This document shows, piece after piece, positions 51,931 to 61,702 of a stretch of DNA of 64,000 nucleotides (the first letter of the stretch is position 1; the number at the start of each line of letters is the position of its first letter). The DNA lies in assembly GCA_002314145.1 (NCBI GenBank), contig DCCG01000003.1, positions 1 to 64,000 of the forward strand, written 5' to 3'. This stretch comes from Thalassolituus sp. UBA1087. Its GTDB lineage: Bacteria; Pseudomonadota; Gammaproteobacteria; Pseudomonadales; Oceanobacteraceae. The notes under the pieces were generated by a model, which did not search any database, had not been told where the DNA came from, and worked only from the letters and a program-made list of their open reading frames with translations. The position numbers and the translations under genes are program-made.

Positions 51931-54900
51931 AAACGCTGTCGATTCCGGATTTTCCCCTGCGTGGTCAATCACTGATTGAAGCCAGCGCCGGTACCGGCAA
52001 AACTTTCACCATTACGGGCCTGTATAACCGTTTAATTCTTGGTCATGGTCTTTCCGCCAGTGCGGGCACTGATGCCCGGCTGGGGTGTGATCAGATTCTG
52101 GTGGTGACCTTTACCCGTGCCGCCACTGAAGAGTTGCGTGGGCGTATCCGTCAGCGGCTGCGTTCAACGCTGGAAGATCTGCTGCGTCTGGACAATGGTC
52201 AGCCCGCCGAAGACACGCATTTAAATCAGTACCTGCAGGAGATTGCTGATAAAGAGAAGCGCAGCGAAACCGATATCCGTCAGCAGTTACTGCCCTGGTT
52301 ACAGACCAACCTGGCGTTAATGGACGAGGCCGCTATTTATACCATTCACGGCTTCTGTCAGCGTATGCTCCGGCAGTTCGCCTTTGACAGTGGCGTGGTA
52401 TTTGATGCGGAACTGGTGCTCGACAGTGAGCGTTATCTGCAGCAGGCGTGCGAGGATGTATGGCGGACCCAGGCCTATGGGCTTAACGAAGGGCAGGGAC
52501 GTTTTTTATTAAGTAAGTATTCCGGCCCGGATGCTCTGTTTAATAAAGTACGTGCACGCATCAGCCGGCCGGATATGATGATATTGCCGGTACTGGAATC
52601 TCAGGATCTGCAGGCGCTGTGGCAACAGGCAGAACATGAATTTCAGCAGTTAGCGGCCCTCTGTGCTGATACCTCCGAGGCGGATCTGGCAGCACTTATT
52701 CAGGACTCCGGGCTGGATAAACGCAGTTACAGTAAAAAAAATGCGCCTAACTGGATTGCTCAGATGATGGCGTATTTTTCCGCTGAATTTTATCTGCCGC
52801 CACCGGACAACCTCAGCCGTCTGACGCCATCAGGCATGGCCACTAAACTGAAAGACGGCGCATTACCACAACATCCGCTGTTTGATCAGCTGGAGCGTTT
52901 TTTGGCCAGTGCTGATGCACTAACCCTGATGCTTGAAGCCGCCTGGCTGGATGTTATTAAAACCCGTTATTTTGAACTGCTGGAAAAAGCCGGTGCGCTG
53001 ACGCCGGATGATTTGCTGCGGTTATTATCCACGGCGTTGCGCGGCCATCAGGGCGAAAAACTGGCAGCTCATATCCGCCGCCAATATCCGCAGGCCATGA
53101 TCGATGAATTTCAGGATACCGACCCGCAGCAATACGATATTTTTAACCGTATTTATCCCCCCTGTGGTCTGAATGCCCCGCAGGACGCGCGGGATACATC
53201 GCAGCTGGTACCGTCAGATGACTACGGCCTGATTATGATCGGCGATCCCAAGCAGGCTATTTATGGTTTCCGCGGCGCCGATATTTTTACTTACATTAAG
53301 GCACGCCGGCAGCTGAGCGATGAGCAGAGGTTTACCCTGGCGACCAACTGGCGCAGCCATTCTCAGCTGGTTGATGGGGTTAACCAATTGTTTTCCGCCC
53401 ACAGCAGTCCGTTTGTCTATGACAGCGATATTGCGTTTGTAACGGTGCAGGCTGCCGGTAAAGCAGATTCTGAAGCCTTCTCGGTCGGTGCTGAACCGCA
53501 GGCGCCATTGCAGCTCTGGTTCGATGGCGAAGAATATTCACGGAGTCAGGCGCAGGGGGCTGTTGCCCGACAATGCGCAGAGCGCATTAATGCGTTAATT
53601 CAGGGTGCCGGACAGCTCGGTAACAACGCGGTACAGGCAAAAGATATTGCGGTTCTGGTACGCAGCCGTAAACAGGCGGGCTGGATACGTGAAGCTCTGA
53701 TGGCCTGTGGCATCGGCAGTGTGTTTCTGACCCGTGACAGCGTCTACGACTCCCAGGAAGCCGCGGACCTTTTCTGTTGGCTGCAGGCCGTGGCCCACCC
53801 GGCTGATGAGCGTGCTCTGCGCACCGCACTGGCCACCCGTACTCAGGGGTACAGTGCGGTGCAGCTGGATGAGCTGCTGAATAATGAACAGGCCTGGGAA
53901 AATGTGCTGGAGCAGAATTTTATTTATCACCGGCTGTGGAACCGGCGCGGCGTGATGGCTGCTGTTATGCAATGGCTGGAAGAAGACGGCCGGGCTGAAC
54001 GTTTACGCCGGCACAATGATGGTGAACGGCGGCTTACCAATATCATGCATCTGGGGGAATTACTGCAGGCAGCATCAAGACGACTGCGCGGACACGAAGC
54101 CTTACTGCGCTGGTTCGGTGAGCAGGTTTTTTCCGAAGAACGTTCCGGTGATGAGGCTCAGTTGCGGCTGGAAAGTGATGCCAACCTGGTTACCATTGTG
54201 ACCATCCATAAATCCAAAGGGCTGGAATATCCTTTGGTGTTTTTACCCTATTTGTGGGATGACAGTTTTCAGCCGGATGCGCGCAGCGATACGCAATATT
54301 TTTCCGGGCAACACGACGCTATGGTGCTGGATCTGGCGCCGGATAATGAGGCCAGGGCGGCAGCGCAGCAGGATGCTCTGGCCGAGTCCCTGCGGCTATT
54401 GTATGTGGCGCTTACCCGCGCAGTGCAGGGCTGTTTTATCTGGCTGACAGATGCGGTGAATGGCCAGAATAAAAAACAGAAAAAGTCGCGCATTGCTGAA
54501 ACCGCTCTGGGATATTTATTGCAACTGGACCCGGACCCGGACTGGGCTGCATTGCAGCAACGGATTAACCAGTCCGGGGCTTTGCAAATGCTGGCGCCGC
54601 CACTGTGGCAAACGGAACAGACCCGTCATCAGTCTATTAATGACACGCCGCAGATCCGGGCTGCGCAGCTGGCGCACAGTCATTGGGATCACTGGCGGGT
54701 CAGCAGTTACAGCCAGTTAACGGCCGCTCATGGCGGTGAAAATTATGAAGATTCTGCCTACGAAGAAGGGGTACTGCGTACCGATGAGCCGGAGCGTCCG
54801 CAGGATATTCTGGTGGCTGACAGTGAGCTCTATTATCTGACCGGACAGACTGCAGGCACCCCGGACGAAGACTTTAATGCTGATCATCCGGCATTAACTT

Positions 54901-55907
54901 TTGTGCGCGGAGCAAACGCCGGTACCTGTCTGCACGCCATTCTGGAGCACTGGGATTTTCATGCCCCGGACCTTCTGGCGGATATCACAACGGCAGAGCT
55001 GAAACATTATGGCCTGTTGGCAGTATCGGCAGATGATGCTGACCGCGGGGCAGGGGAGCAGGCTGAGGGTGAGCCGCTGTTACCGTCAGGTGCACAACAA
55101 ACTGAGCAACCGTCTGAAGAACGGCCTGAACAGGTGACGGATCTGTGTCAGTGGTTAACCTCGGTGGTGCAGAGCCCGTTAATGAATGATCAGGGCGACG
55201 TATTTACCCTGCAGGATATTGCGGCGGAAGAGCGACTGGACGAAATGGAATTTTATCTGCCGGTGGCGGGTTTAAGGGCAGAGCAGATTAATACACTGCT
55301 GGCGCTGCCGGCGGATAATTCCACCACACAGAGCGGACGTTTTCAGTTTGATCCGCTATCCGGTTATCTGAAAGGTTTTATTGACCTGATTTTCTGTTAT
55401 CGCGGGCGTTATTACGTGGCCGATTATAAATCCAATCATCTGGGGTATCGTCTGCAGGATTATTCGCCACAGGCCCTGCAACAGGCCATGCAGGATCACC
55501 AATACGATCTGCAGGCGTGGATTTATACGGTAGCTCTGGATCAGTTATTGCGTCAGCGTCTGCCGGATTATTCACCGCAACAGCACCTTGGCGGCGTTTA
55601 TTATTTTTATCTGCGCGGGATGCATCTGGGGGCATCTGCGCCTTTGTTCGCCTGTGACGCTTCCGTTTTATCCGCATCCGGTTTTGCGGAAAGCAGTGAC
55701 CTGCCGGATGCTGCGGATGTGCTGGATAGCGCAGACGATAACCGCCAGGGGGATCTGTTCGCACAGGCTGCTGAGACGGAATCTCAGCCCCCCGCGGGTG
55801 CCGTTATCCGTCAGCCCCCGGGGGTGTATTATCACGGCGTTGATGAACAGGCGTTGCAGTTATGGCGTAGGGTGTTGGGTGCCGCGCAGGAGGAGGATGT
55901 GGTATGA
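51927..55907 (+). CDS. recB: RecB subunit of exodeoxyribonuclease V
   Basis: A 1326-residue helicase-nuclease. Walker A is ASAGTGKT (19-26), Walker B DEFQDTDPQQY, and motif VI lies in LLYVALTRA. The C-terminal nuclease domain carries the metal-binding VADYKSN with Asp1166 and Lys1168, equivalent to Asp1080/Lys1082 of E. coli. It is about 145 residues longer than E. coli RecB, mainly through acidic Gln/Glu-rich linkers before the nuclease domain (about 1035-1070) and near the C-terminus. AGGAGGG precedes the ATG, which overlaps the recC stop codon. Confidence 0.97.
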   Translation: MKTLSIPDFPLRGQSLIEASAGTGKTFTITGLYNRLILGHGLSASAGTDARLGCDQILVVTFTRAATEELRGRIRQRLRSTLEDLLRLDNGQPAEDTHLNQYLQEIADKEKRSETDIRQQLLPWLQTNLALMDEAAIYTIHGFCQRMLRQFAFDSGVVFDAELVLDSERYLQQACEDVWRTQAYGLNEGQGRFLLSKYSGPDALFNKVRARISRPDMMILPVLESQDLQALWQQAEHEFQQLAALCADTSEADLAALIQDSGLDKRSYSKKNAPNWIAQMMAYFSAEFYLPPPDNLSRLTPSGMATKLKDGALPQHPLFDQLERFLASADALTLMLEAAWLDVIKTRYFELLEKAGALTPDDLLRLLSTALRGHQGEKLAAHIRRQYPQAMIDEFQDTDPQQYDIFNRIYPPCGLNAPQDARDTSQLVPSDDYGLIMIGDPKQAIYGFRGADIFTYIKARRQLSDEQRFTLATNWRSHSQLVDGVNQLFSAHSSPFVYDSDIAFVTVQAAGKADSEAFSVGAEPQAPLQLWFDGEEYSRSQAQGAVARQCAERINALIQGAGQLGNNAVQAKDIAVLVRSRKQAGWIREALMACGIGSVFLTRDSVYDSQEAADLFCWLQAVAHPADERALRTALATRTQGYSAVQLDELLNNEQAWENVLEQNFIYHRLWNRRGVMAAVMQWLEEDGRAERLRRHNDGERRLTNIMHLGELLQAASRRLRGHEALLRWFGEQVFSEERSGDEAQLRLESDANLVTIVTIHKSKGLEYPLVFLPYLWDDSFQPDARSDTQYFSGQHDAMVLDLAPDNEARAAAQQDALAESLRLLYVALTRAVQGCFIWLTDAVNGQNKKQKKSRIAETALGYLLQLDPDPDWAALQQRINQSGALQMLAPPLWQTEQTRHQSINDTPQIRAAQLAHSHWDHWRVSSYSQLTAAHGGENYEDSAYEEGVLRTDEPERPQDILVADSELYYLTGQTAGTPDEDFNADHPALTFVRGANAGTCLHAILEHWDFHAPDLLADITTAELKHYGLLAVSADDADRGAGEQAEGEPLLPSGAQQTEQPSEERPEQVTDLCQWLTSVVQSPLMNDQGDVFTLQDIAAEERLDEMEFYLPVAGLRAEQINTLLALPADNSTTQSGRFQFDPLSGYLKGFIDLIFCYRGRYYVADYKSNHLGYRLQDYSPQALQQAMQDHQYDLQAWIYTVALDQLLRQRLPDYSPQQHLGGVYYFYLRGMHLGASAPLFACDASVLSASGFAESSDLPDAADVLDSADDNRQGDLFAQAAETESQPPAGAVIRQPPGVYYHGVDEQALQLWRRVLGAAQEEDVV

Positions 55908-57850
55908 AACCTTTAATCCGTCCTGCGGATGTTATGCGTGATATTGACCTGCAGCTGGGGCGTCAGATCGTCCGTTATGAACGTCAGGCTGCCAGCGATT
56001 CTGGCGGCGCGGCGCAAGCAACATCACTTTATATACTCGGCTTTGCCGCGCAGCTGGTCAGTGCGGCGTTGGGCAAAGGCCAGGTTTGTCTGCCGTTGGC
56101 TGAGTGTCCGGTGGCAGAGCTGGAAGGTGACTGGCAGGCGCTCGGTTCCACTGTCGCTGCAACGCTGGCAGAGTGCCATACCGTGTTTTACGCGCAGGAC
56201 AGCGCATCGGGTTACGCTAACCAGCCGCTGGTATTAAGTGGCGAACGTCTGTATCTGGCGCGCTACTATTTTTACGAACAGGGTGTATTACAGGAAATTG
56301 AACGCCGCCTGTCACTGTCTGCTGAATTGTCATCGTCGTGGCACAGCGATGACCGCGAACAGAAAGAGCAATCACTGGCGGCGGTTCTGGATAACCTGTT
56401 TGCCCGGCCGGCAGCGGGGGCGTCATCACAACAGACGCTCAGTGCAACGGCGCCGGACTGGCAGAAAGTGGCGGCCGCCACCGCCTGTGTGCTGAATTTT
56501 ACAGTGATTACCGGGGGCCCGGGCACGGGTAAAACCACCACAGTGACGCGCTTATTGTCGGCGCTGATCAGTCAGAATCCGGATCTTACGATTGCCCTGG
56601 CAGCCCCCACAGGAAAAGCCGCCGCCCGCATGACAGAGTCAATCCGCGCGGCGAAACAGCAGGCCACAGATGCGGCGGATCTGCCCGGTGCCGATAAAAT
56701 ACCCGATGAAAGTTATACCCTGCACCGCTTGTTAGGCTGGACACCGGGTGGCTTCCGTTATCACCGCACCCATACCTTGCCGTTTGATTGCGTGGTGGTG
56801 GACGAAGCCTCAATGGTGGATCTGCCGATGATGTATCACTTATTTAATGCGCTGGCCGCCGGGGCGCGTTTAATTCTGCTGGGTGATAAAGATCAGCTGG
56901 CGTCGGTTGAAGCCGGTAGTGTATTGGCAGATTTATGTGACGCCGGTGTACAGCACGGCCCGGACGCCGGGTTCTCGCAATTACTGCAGTCTCTGACCGG
57001 CTATGATCTCAGCCAATACAGCGAGCCTGACGGCGGCGTGATTCAGAACGCCGTGGCGTCATTGCATGTTTCTCACCGCTTTGATGCCGACAGTGGCATT
57101 GGTCACCTGGCTACCGCCGTGAATAAGAGTGATCTGCAGGCAGCAGCGCGGGCGTTTCATCGCTTTCCTGAAGTCACCTTTGACGGACTGGACGAGCAGA
57201 CGCCCTATTGGCAACAGGCGGCCTGGCAACAGGCGGTGTTACGCGGCTATAAGGATTTCTGTGATGCTGTCACTCAGATGGCAACGGCTGAGGCCGTATT
57301 TGCAGCCTTTAATCAGTTTCAGGTGCTGGTGGCGCTGCGGCAGGGTCCTTACGGGGTGGAGCAGGTGAATCAGCGCATTGAATCCCTGTTAAGTCAGCGT
57401 GGATTACTGAATACCCGCGGCCCTCAGTCCGGCTGGTATGCCGGACGGCCGGTGATGATCAGCCGCAATGATTATGACCTGGGCCTGTTTAACGGCGATA
57501 TCGGGATTGCACTGCCGTGTGCTGACCGTGATAGTGATCAGGCTGTGCTGCGGGTGGCCTTTCCTGATCAGGAAGGGGGAATCCGCTGGTTACTGCCCGG
57601 GCGCCTGCCCGCCCATGAAACAGCCTTTGCCATGACGGTACATAAGAGTCAGGGCTCCGAATTTGGTAAGCTGTGCCTGCTGTTGCCGGATTTCTGGCAA
57701 AGCGTTATTACCCGGGAACTGATTTACACAGCCATTACCCGGGGCAAAAAAGAATTCCATCTGTTTTCCGGCGAAGCCTGTTGGCAGCAGGGTGTGATGG
57801 CCCGCGTAAAACGGGCCAGCGGTTTACGTGATGCGCTATGGAACCCATGA
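55904..57850 (+). CDS. recD: RecD subunit of exodeoxyribonuclease V
   Basis: A 648-residue 5'-3' helicase subunit. Walker A is TGGPGTGKT (203-211), Walker B VVDEASMVD, and the C-terminal motif TVHKSQGSEF is followed by TAITRGK. The N-terminal ~110 residues are the RecB-interaction domain. The start codon overlaps recB by four bases, giving recC-recB-recD without the protease gene that interrupts the E. coli cluster. Confidence 0.97.
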   Translation: MKPLIRPADVMRDIDLQLGRQIVRYERQAASDSGGAAQATSLYILGFAAQLVSAALGKGQVCLPLAECPVAELEGDWQALGSTVAATLAECHTVFYAQDSASGYANQPLVLSGERLYLARYYFYEQGVLQEIERRLSLSAELSSSWHSDDREQKEQSLAAVLDNLFARPAAGASSQQTLSATAPDWQKVAAATACVLNFTVITGGPGTGKTTTVTRLLSALISQNPDLTIALAAPTGKAAARMTESIRAAKQQATDAADLPGADKIPDESYTLHRLLGWTPGGFRYHRTHTLPFDCVVVDEASMVDLPMMYHLFNALAAGARLILLGDKDQLASVEAGSVLADLCDAGVQHGPDAGFSQLLQSLTGYDLSQYSEPDGGVIQNAVASLHVSHRFDADSGIGHLATAVNKSDLQAAARAFHRFPEVTFDGLDEQTPYWQQAAWQQAVLRGYKDFCDAVTQMATAEAVFAAFNQFQVLVALRQGPYGVEQVNQRIESLLSQRGLLNTRGPQSGWYAGRPVMISRNDYDLGLFNGDIGIALPCADRDSDQAVLRVAFPDQEGGIRWLLPGRLPAHETAFAMTVHKSQGSEFGKLCLLLPDFWQSVITRELIYTAITRGKKEFHLFSGEACWQQGVMARVKRASGLRDALWNP

Positions 57851-57873
57851 ACTGAGAACTGTACATAACCGAC

Positions 57874-60708
57874 ATGGCTGATAACAAAACTTTGACAACC
57901 TGGCTGCGGCGCTTCAGCATTTTTCTGGCCTGCCTGCTGGCACTTATTCTGGTGCTGTTATATCTGGCACCGGCGGTGGCAATATTCGCCGCCGACCGCT
58001 GGTATCAGAAACAGGGGGAGGGATATCAGTTGTTGGTGGAAGACTGGCAGTTCTCCCCGTTTAAAACCTATCTTCGCCTTGATGGTGTCAGACTGGAACA
58101 CCCTCAGCAGGGAACAGGCTCGACAGAAATTAATCGTCTGGTGTTGTCGCTGGACCCCTGGGCACTGTTGGATCAGCATCTCAGTATCGGTTCTGTGGAG
58201 TTGGACGGCCTGCGGGCAGCGCCACAGGTACAGCTGGGGGACGCTGCTGAAAAACCGCCAGCTGCACAGGCGGATGCGTCACCAGCGCTCACATCAGAAA
58301 CATCAGCGGAAATAACGGCGCAAGAACCGGCCGCCAAAGAATCCCAAAATACTCAGTCAGTAACAGCCTCGTCTGACAGCCCACAGCAGTCTGCCGCCAG
58401 TGATGCTGAATCTTCTGTTGTGCGGATTGCCGGGCTGCGTTTTCCGGCCGCTGACGGCACAGACAAACAGCCTGAAGATAATACTCCGCCGGAAGCTGAA
58501 GCGCAGAATCAGACGATGGATAATCGCAGTGAGTCGTCCGCCGCCAGCGCATGGCAGGTATCGGTTGATCAGTTATTGTTGAGTAACGATCGTCTGCAGT
58601 GGGATGTCCGTTCGGCGCCGGGCAGTGCGCTGCAATCCAGTAGCGGAAACCTGACAATTGAGAAAATTCAGCTGAATAATTTCACCACCACGCAGGAAAC
58701 CCCGGTCGATGTCGTGGTGTTGCTGAGTGTTGAGACCCGGACATCGCTGGCAGACTCGCAGTTAACGGTGAATCAGCCGTTGAATCTGTCTGTTCACGGC
58801 AGCCTGGCGACACCACTGACAGCACCGCACTGGCAGGGAAACATCCGGCTGTCGGATACGGATATTTCTTACGATGATATCCGCGCGGCTTTGTCGGGGC
58901 TGGATATAACACTGGATGCGGATGTCAGTGAAGGATTTTCGCAGGCCAGTGTGTCGCTGACGACGGCGCTGACCGCAGCAGATGTCCGCGACGGTGCGTC
59001 CGATACCAGAGCAACGCTGCAGAAGCTGAATATTCAGCTCGAAGGCCAGTTGCTGGATGATCTGTCGCGGCCGGACTTTCACGGGGACCTTCAGCTTTCC
59101 GGTCTGGATGTTGTATATCAGTCTTTTCATTCTGTGCTGGGCTCACTGGCTGTGGATGGTATTCAGGCGACCCGGGAAGAGCAGGCATTTAAGCAGCTGG
59201 TGATGCAGAATCTGCAGGTAGAGGGTGGTGCCGCACAAAGCTCTGACAACAGCGCTGGCGATGAGATAGCGGATTCCGCCGCTGTGCCATTAGCCGCGCT
59301 GGAATACTATCGCACCGGGGCGTTCAGCTTCAGCCCGCAATCACTGACACTTGGTGAGCAGGATTTTCACAGCCTGATGGTGTCTCTGCATAAGCAGGCG
59401 GATGGTCATCTGCAGGGGTTAGCGCTGGCGGGTGAGGATAAACCGGCAGAGACTGCCGCCGCTGACGAGTCTGCCGCTGACGGGGCTGGGGCAGCGGCAG
59501 GGGCCCAGCACCCGGAAAAAGATCCGCAAAAAGAATCACAACAAGAAGCGCAGCAAAAAACACAACCCGGAGATCAGCAGACAGAGCAGCAGACGCTGGC
59601 CTTTATTCTGAATGGTCTGCAGCAGTTGTCATCGCTTCCGCAACCGGCTGACGGTCAGTCCGGTACCGATAAGGCGGGCGAAGATGAAGCGGATACAGCG
59701 GACCCCAGTGAAAAATCCTCTGTTATTTCGCGATTGAATTTCCGTGATGATTCGGTGACGCCCGCGCTGATGGCGCAGATGTCTGTTTATGAATTAACGG
59801 TCAGTGAAATAAACGGACAACTGGATAACAGTCAGCCAGCGCTTAATAAAGCTGTTAACCTCCACCTGCTGGCCGGTCTGGATGAATACAACCGCATAAA
59901 AGCGGATACCGCCTTATCTCTTTACCAGCGTGACGGTGCGGTGTATCCGCAGGGCAGCATTAAAGGCAAGATAACGCAGCTGGACCTGACCGCGTTTAAC
60001 GGTTATCTGGCCAATGCCATGGGGTATCACCTTGAACGCGGCATGCTGGAAGCCGACATTGACGTGCAGATCGACAAAGCCCGGCTCAGTGGTGAAATTA
60101 AACTCCTGTTGCGTAATTCCCGTTTTGTGCCGGTGGATGAAGCAACCATTGACCGTGTCAGCAAACAGATCTCCATGCCGGTGGATACCGCACTGGATCT
60201 GCTGCGTGACGATAACGGTAATGTGCGGGTCACCATTCCGGTTTCCGGCGACCTTACCGATCCGGATGTCGGCCTAAATGACCTGACCCAGCAATTATCT
60301 GTGCTGGCGCTGAAAACCGGCGCTATGTACTACCTTAAGCAGGCGCTGCAACCCTATACCACCCTGATTAACCTGGCGTCATTTGCCGGTGATTATCTGA
60401 TGGAAATCCGTCTCGATGCACTGCAGTACGAGACCGGTGCAAGCGCACTGACAGAAGACCATCAGAAAAACCTGCAAAAGGTAGCCGGATTGATGGAAGA
60501 TAAACAATCGCTCGAATTACAGGTGTGCCCGTTTGTCAGCAGCGCAGAAGCTGAAAGCGCCGGTGATGACTGGCCGGAACTGGCGCAGCAGCGCGGAGCA
60601 GAAGTGAAAGCCTGGATTAACGCACAGAATGAATCGCTGACACCACGGGTAACCGTGTGTAAGCCCCAGCAGGGTGATAATGCGGAAGTCGTCCTCGGAT
60701 TTAATTAA
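57874..60708 (+). CDS. DUF748 AsmA-like envelope protein
   Basis: A 944-residue inner-membrane-anchored protein: one transmembrane segment (about 14-36), then a large periplasmic part. Two disordered Ala/Glu/Gln/Ser-rich inserts (about 115-215 and 530-580) break up the repeating beta-strand AsmA-like core. The C-terminal third (TEPLP-like TQLDLTAFNGYLANAMGYHL region, VDTALDLLRDDNG, IPVSGDLTDPDVGL) matches DUF748 proteins closely. Such proteins are thought to act in lipid transport or outer-membrane assembly. It starts 23 bases after recD and is probably co-transcribed. Confidence 0.88.
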   Translation: MADNKTLTTWLRRFSIFLACLLALILVLLYLAPAVAIFAADRWYQKQGEGYQLLVEDWQFSPFKTYLRLDGVRLEHPQQGTGSTEINRLVLSLDPWALLDQHLSIGSVELDGLRAAPQVQLGDAAEKPPAAQADASPALTSETSAEITAQEPAAKESQNTQSVTASSDSPQQSAASDAESSVVRIAGLRFPAADGTDKQPEDNTPPEAEAQNQTMDNRSESSAASAWQVSVDQLLLSNDRLQWDVRSAPGSALQSSSGNLTIEKIQLNNFTTTQETPVDVVVLLSVETRTSLADSQLTVNQPLNLSVHGSLATPLTAPHWQGNIRLSDTDISYDDIRAALSGLDITLDADVSEGFSQASVSLTTALTAADVRDGASDTRATLQKLNIQLEGQLLDDLSRPDFHGDLQLSGLDVVYQSFHSVLGSLAVDGIQATREEQAFKQLVMQNLQVEGGAAQSSDNSAGDEIADSAAVPLAALEYYRTGAFSFSPQSLTLGEQDFHSLMVSLHKQADGHLQGLALAGEDKPAETAAADESAADGAGAAAGAQHPEKDPQKESQQEAQQKTQPGDQQTEQQTLAFILNGLQQLSSLPQPADGQSGTDKAGEDEADTADPSEKSSVISRLNFRDDSVTPALMAQMSVYELTVSEINGQLDNSQPALNKAVNLHLLAGLDEYNRIKADTALSLYQRDGAVYPQGSIKGKITQLDLTAFNGYLANAMGYHLERGMLEADIDVQIDKARLSGEIKLLLRNSRFVPVDEATIDRVSKQISMPVDTALDLLRDDNGNVRVTIPVSGDLTDPDVGLNDLTQQLSVLALKTGAMYYLKQALQPYTTLINLASFAGDYLMEIRLDALQYETGASALTEDHQKNLQKVAGLMEDKQSLELQVCPFVSSAEAESAGDDWPELAQQRGAEVKAWINAQNESLTPRVTVCKPQQGDNAEVVLGFN

Positions 60709-60748
60709 TGGCAGTCATGAACAGGCTGAAACCTAACGGGAGTATGTT

Positions 60749-61474
60749 ATGAATCAGGTTATTGAATTACTGAAGTCACACCGTTCCATTCGTAAATTTA
60801 AGGATGAGCCGGTAACAGCGGAACAGCTGGAACAGATTCTGCTCGCCGGGCAGGCCGGATCAACCTCCAGTTTTTTACAGGCCACATCGGTTATCCGTAT
60901 TACTGACAGTGAAAAACGCGAAAAACTGATGGAGTTTTCCGGTGGCCAGAAATGGGTCGGACAGGCACCGGAATTTCTGGTGTGGTGTGCAGACTTTAAC
61001 CGCCATAAAAGCATAGCGCCCGAGGCGAAGCTGGGCTTTGCTGAGCAGCTGTTAATTGGCGCCATAGACACGGCCATCATGGCAGAAAACGCGCTGGTCG
61101 CAGCCGAATCCATGGGGCTTGGCGGCCTGTTTGTGGGCGGTATCCGTAATAACCCACAGGGCGTGACGGATCTGCTGGACTTACCGCAGCATGTGATTCC
61201 GTTATTCGGTATGTGTATTGGTGTACCGGATCAGGACCCGACCCTGCGCCCGCGTCTGCCGTTATCTCTGGTATTGCATGAGAACAGCTATAACGCTGAG
61301 CCGGATAAAGTCACCCTGGCAGAATACGACAAAGTGGTTCACGACTATTACGAAGAGCGTATGGGGGCGAATAAAGTCATGACCTGGAGTGAACAGATCT
61401 CCGGTATTGTCTCCAAAGAAGCACGGCCGTTTATGAAAGCGTTTCTGGAAAAGCAGGGCTTTGCGGTTAAGTAA
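60749..61474 (+). CDS. nfsA: NfsA-like oxygen-insensitive NAD(P)H nitroreductase
   Basis: A 241-residue FMN-dependent nitroreductase. The N-terminal HRSIRKFKDEPV motif and the central GAIDTAIMAENALVAAESMG helix match NfsA, as does the length (E. coli 240). GGIRNNP and GMCIGVPDQDP are further family positions, and a basic Arg after RPRLPL is expected for NADPH. It reduces nitroaromatics and quinones in two-electron steps in the cytoplasm. GGGAG stands eight bases before the ATG, 40 bases after the DUF748 gene. Confidence 0.94.
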   Translation: MNQVIELLKSHRSIRKFKDEPVTAEQLEQILLAGQAGSTSSFLQATSVIRITDSEKREKLMEFSGGQKWVGQAPEFLVWCADFNRHKSIAPEAKLGFAEQLLIGAIDTAIMAENALVAAESMGLGGLFVGGIRNNPQGVTDLLDLPQHVIPLFGMCIGVPDQDPTLRPRLPLSLVLHENSYNAEPDKVTLAEYDKVVHDYYEERMGANKVMTWSEQISGIVSKEARPFMKAFLEKQGFAVK

Positions 61475-61487
61475 CCGTGTTATCGCC

Positions 61488-61506
61488 GACGCAGCTTTGC
61501 TGCGTC
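61488..61506. terminator. hairpin after nfsA
   Basis: GACGCAGC-TTT-GCTGCGTC, a perfect 8-bp stem 13 bases after the stop, with no T-run. It may end the recC-nfsA transcript in a factor-dependent manner. The gap to 61702 holds nothing else that I can identify. Confidence 0.45.
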
Positions 61507-61702
61507 TGGTGCCAATGGCAATAAATCAATAACACCTTTTATTTCATCTGTCAGATAGATCTGAAAGTAGTCTGAAAATAACTCAAAATTGTACCTCTGC
61601 ATGGTTACTTCCTTTTATGTAACAGCATTGTTTTTGGTGTTATTTTACCACCGGAATTAATTCAGACGCTTCAGTTATTGCTGTCATCGGATAGTGCAAT
61701 AA

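Noticed and set aside
48406..57850. Phage or defence helicase-nuclease island
   Set aside because: The three genes match housekeeping RecC, RecB and RecD in order, size and motifs.
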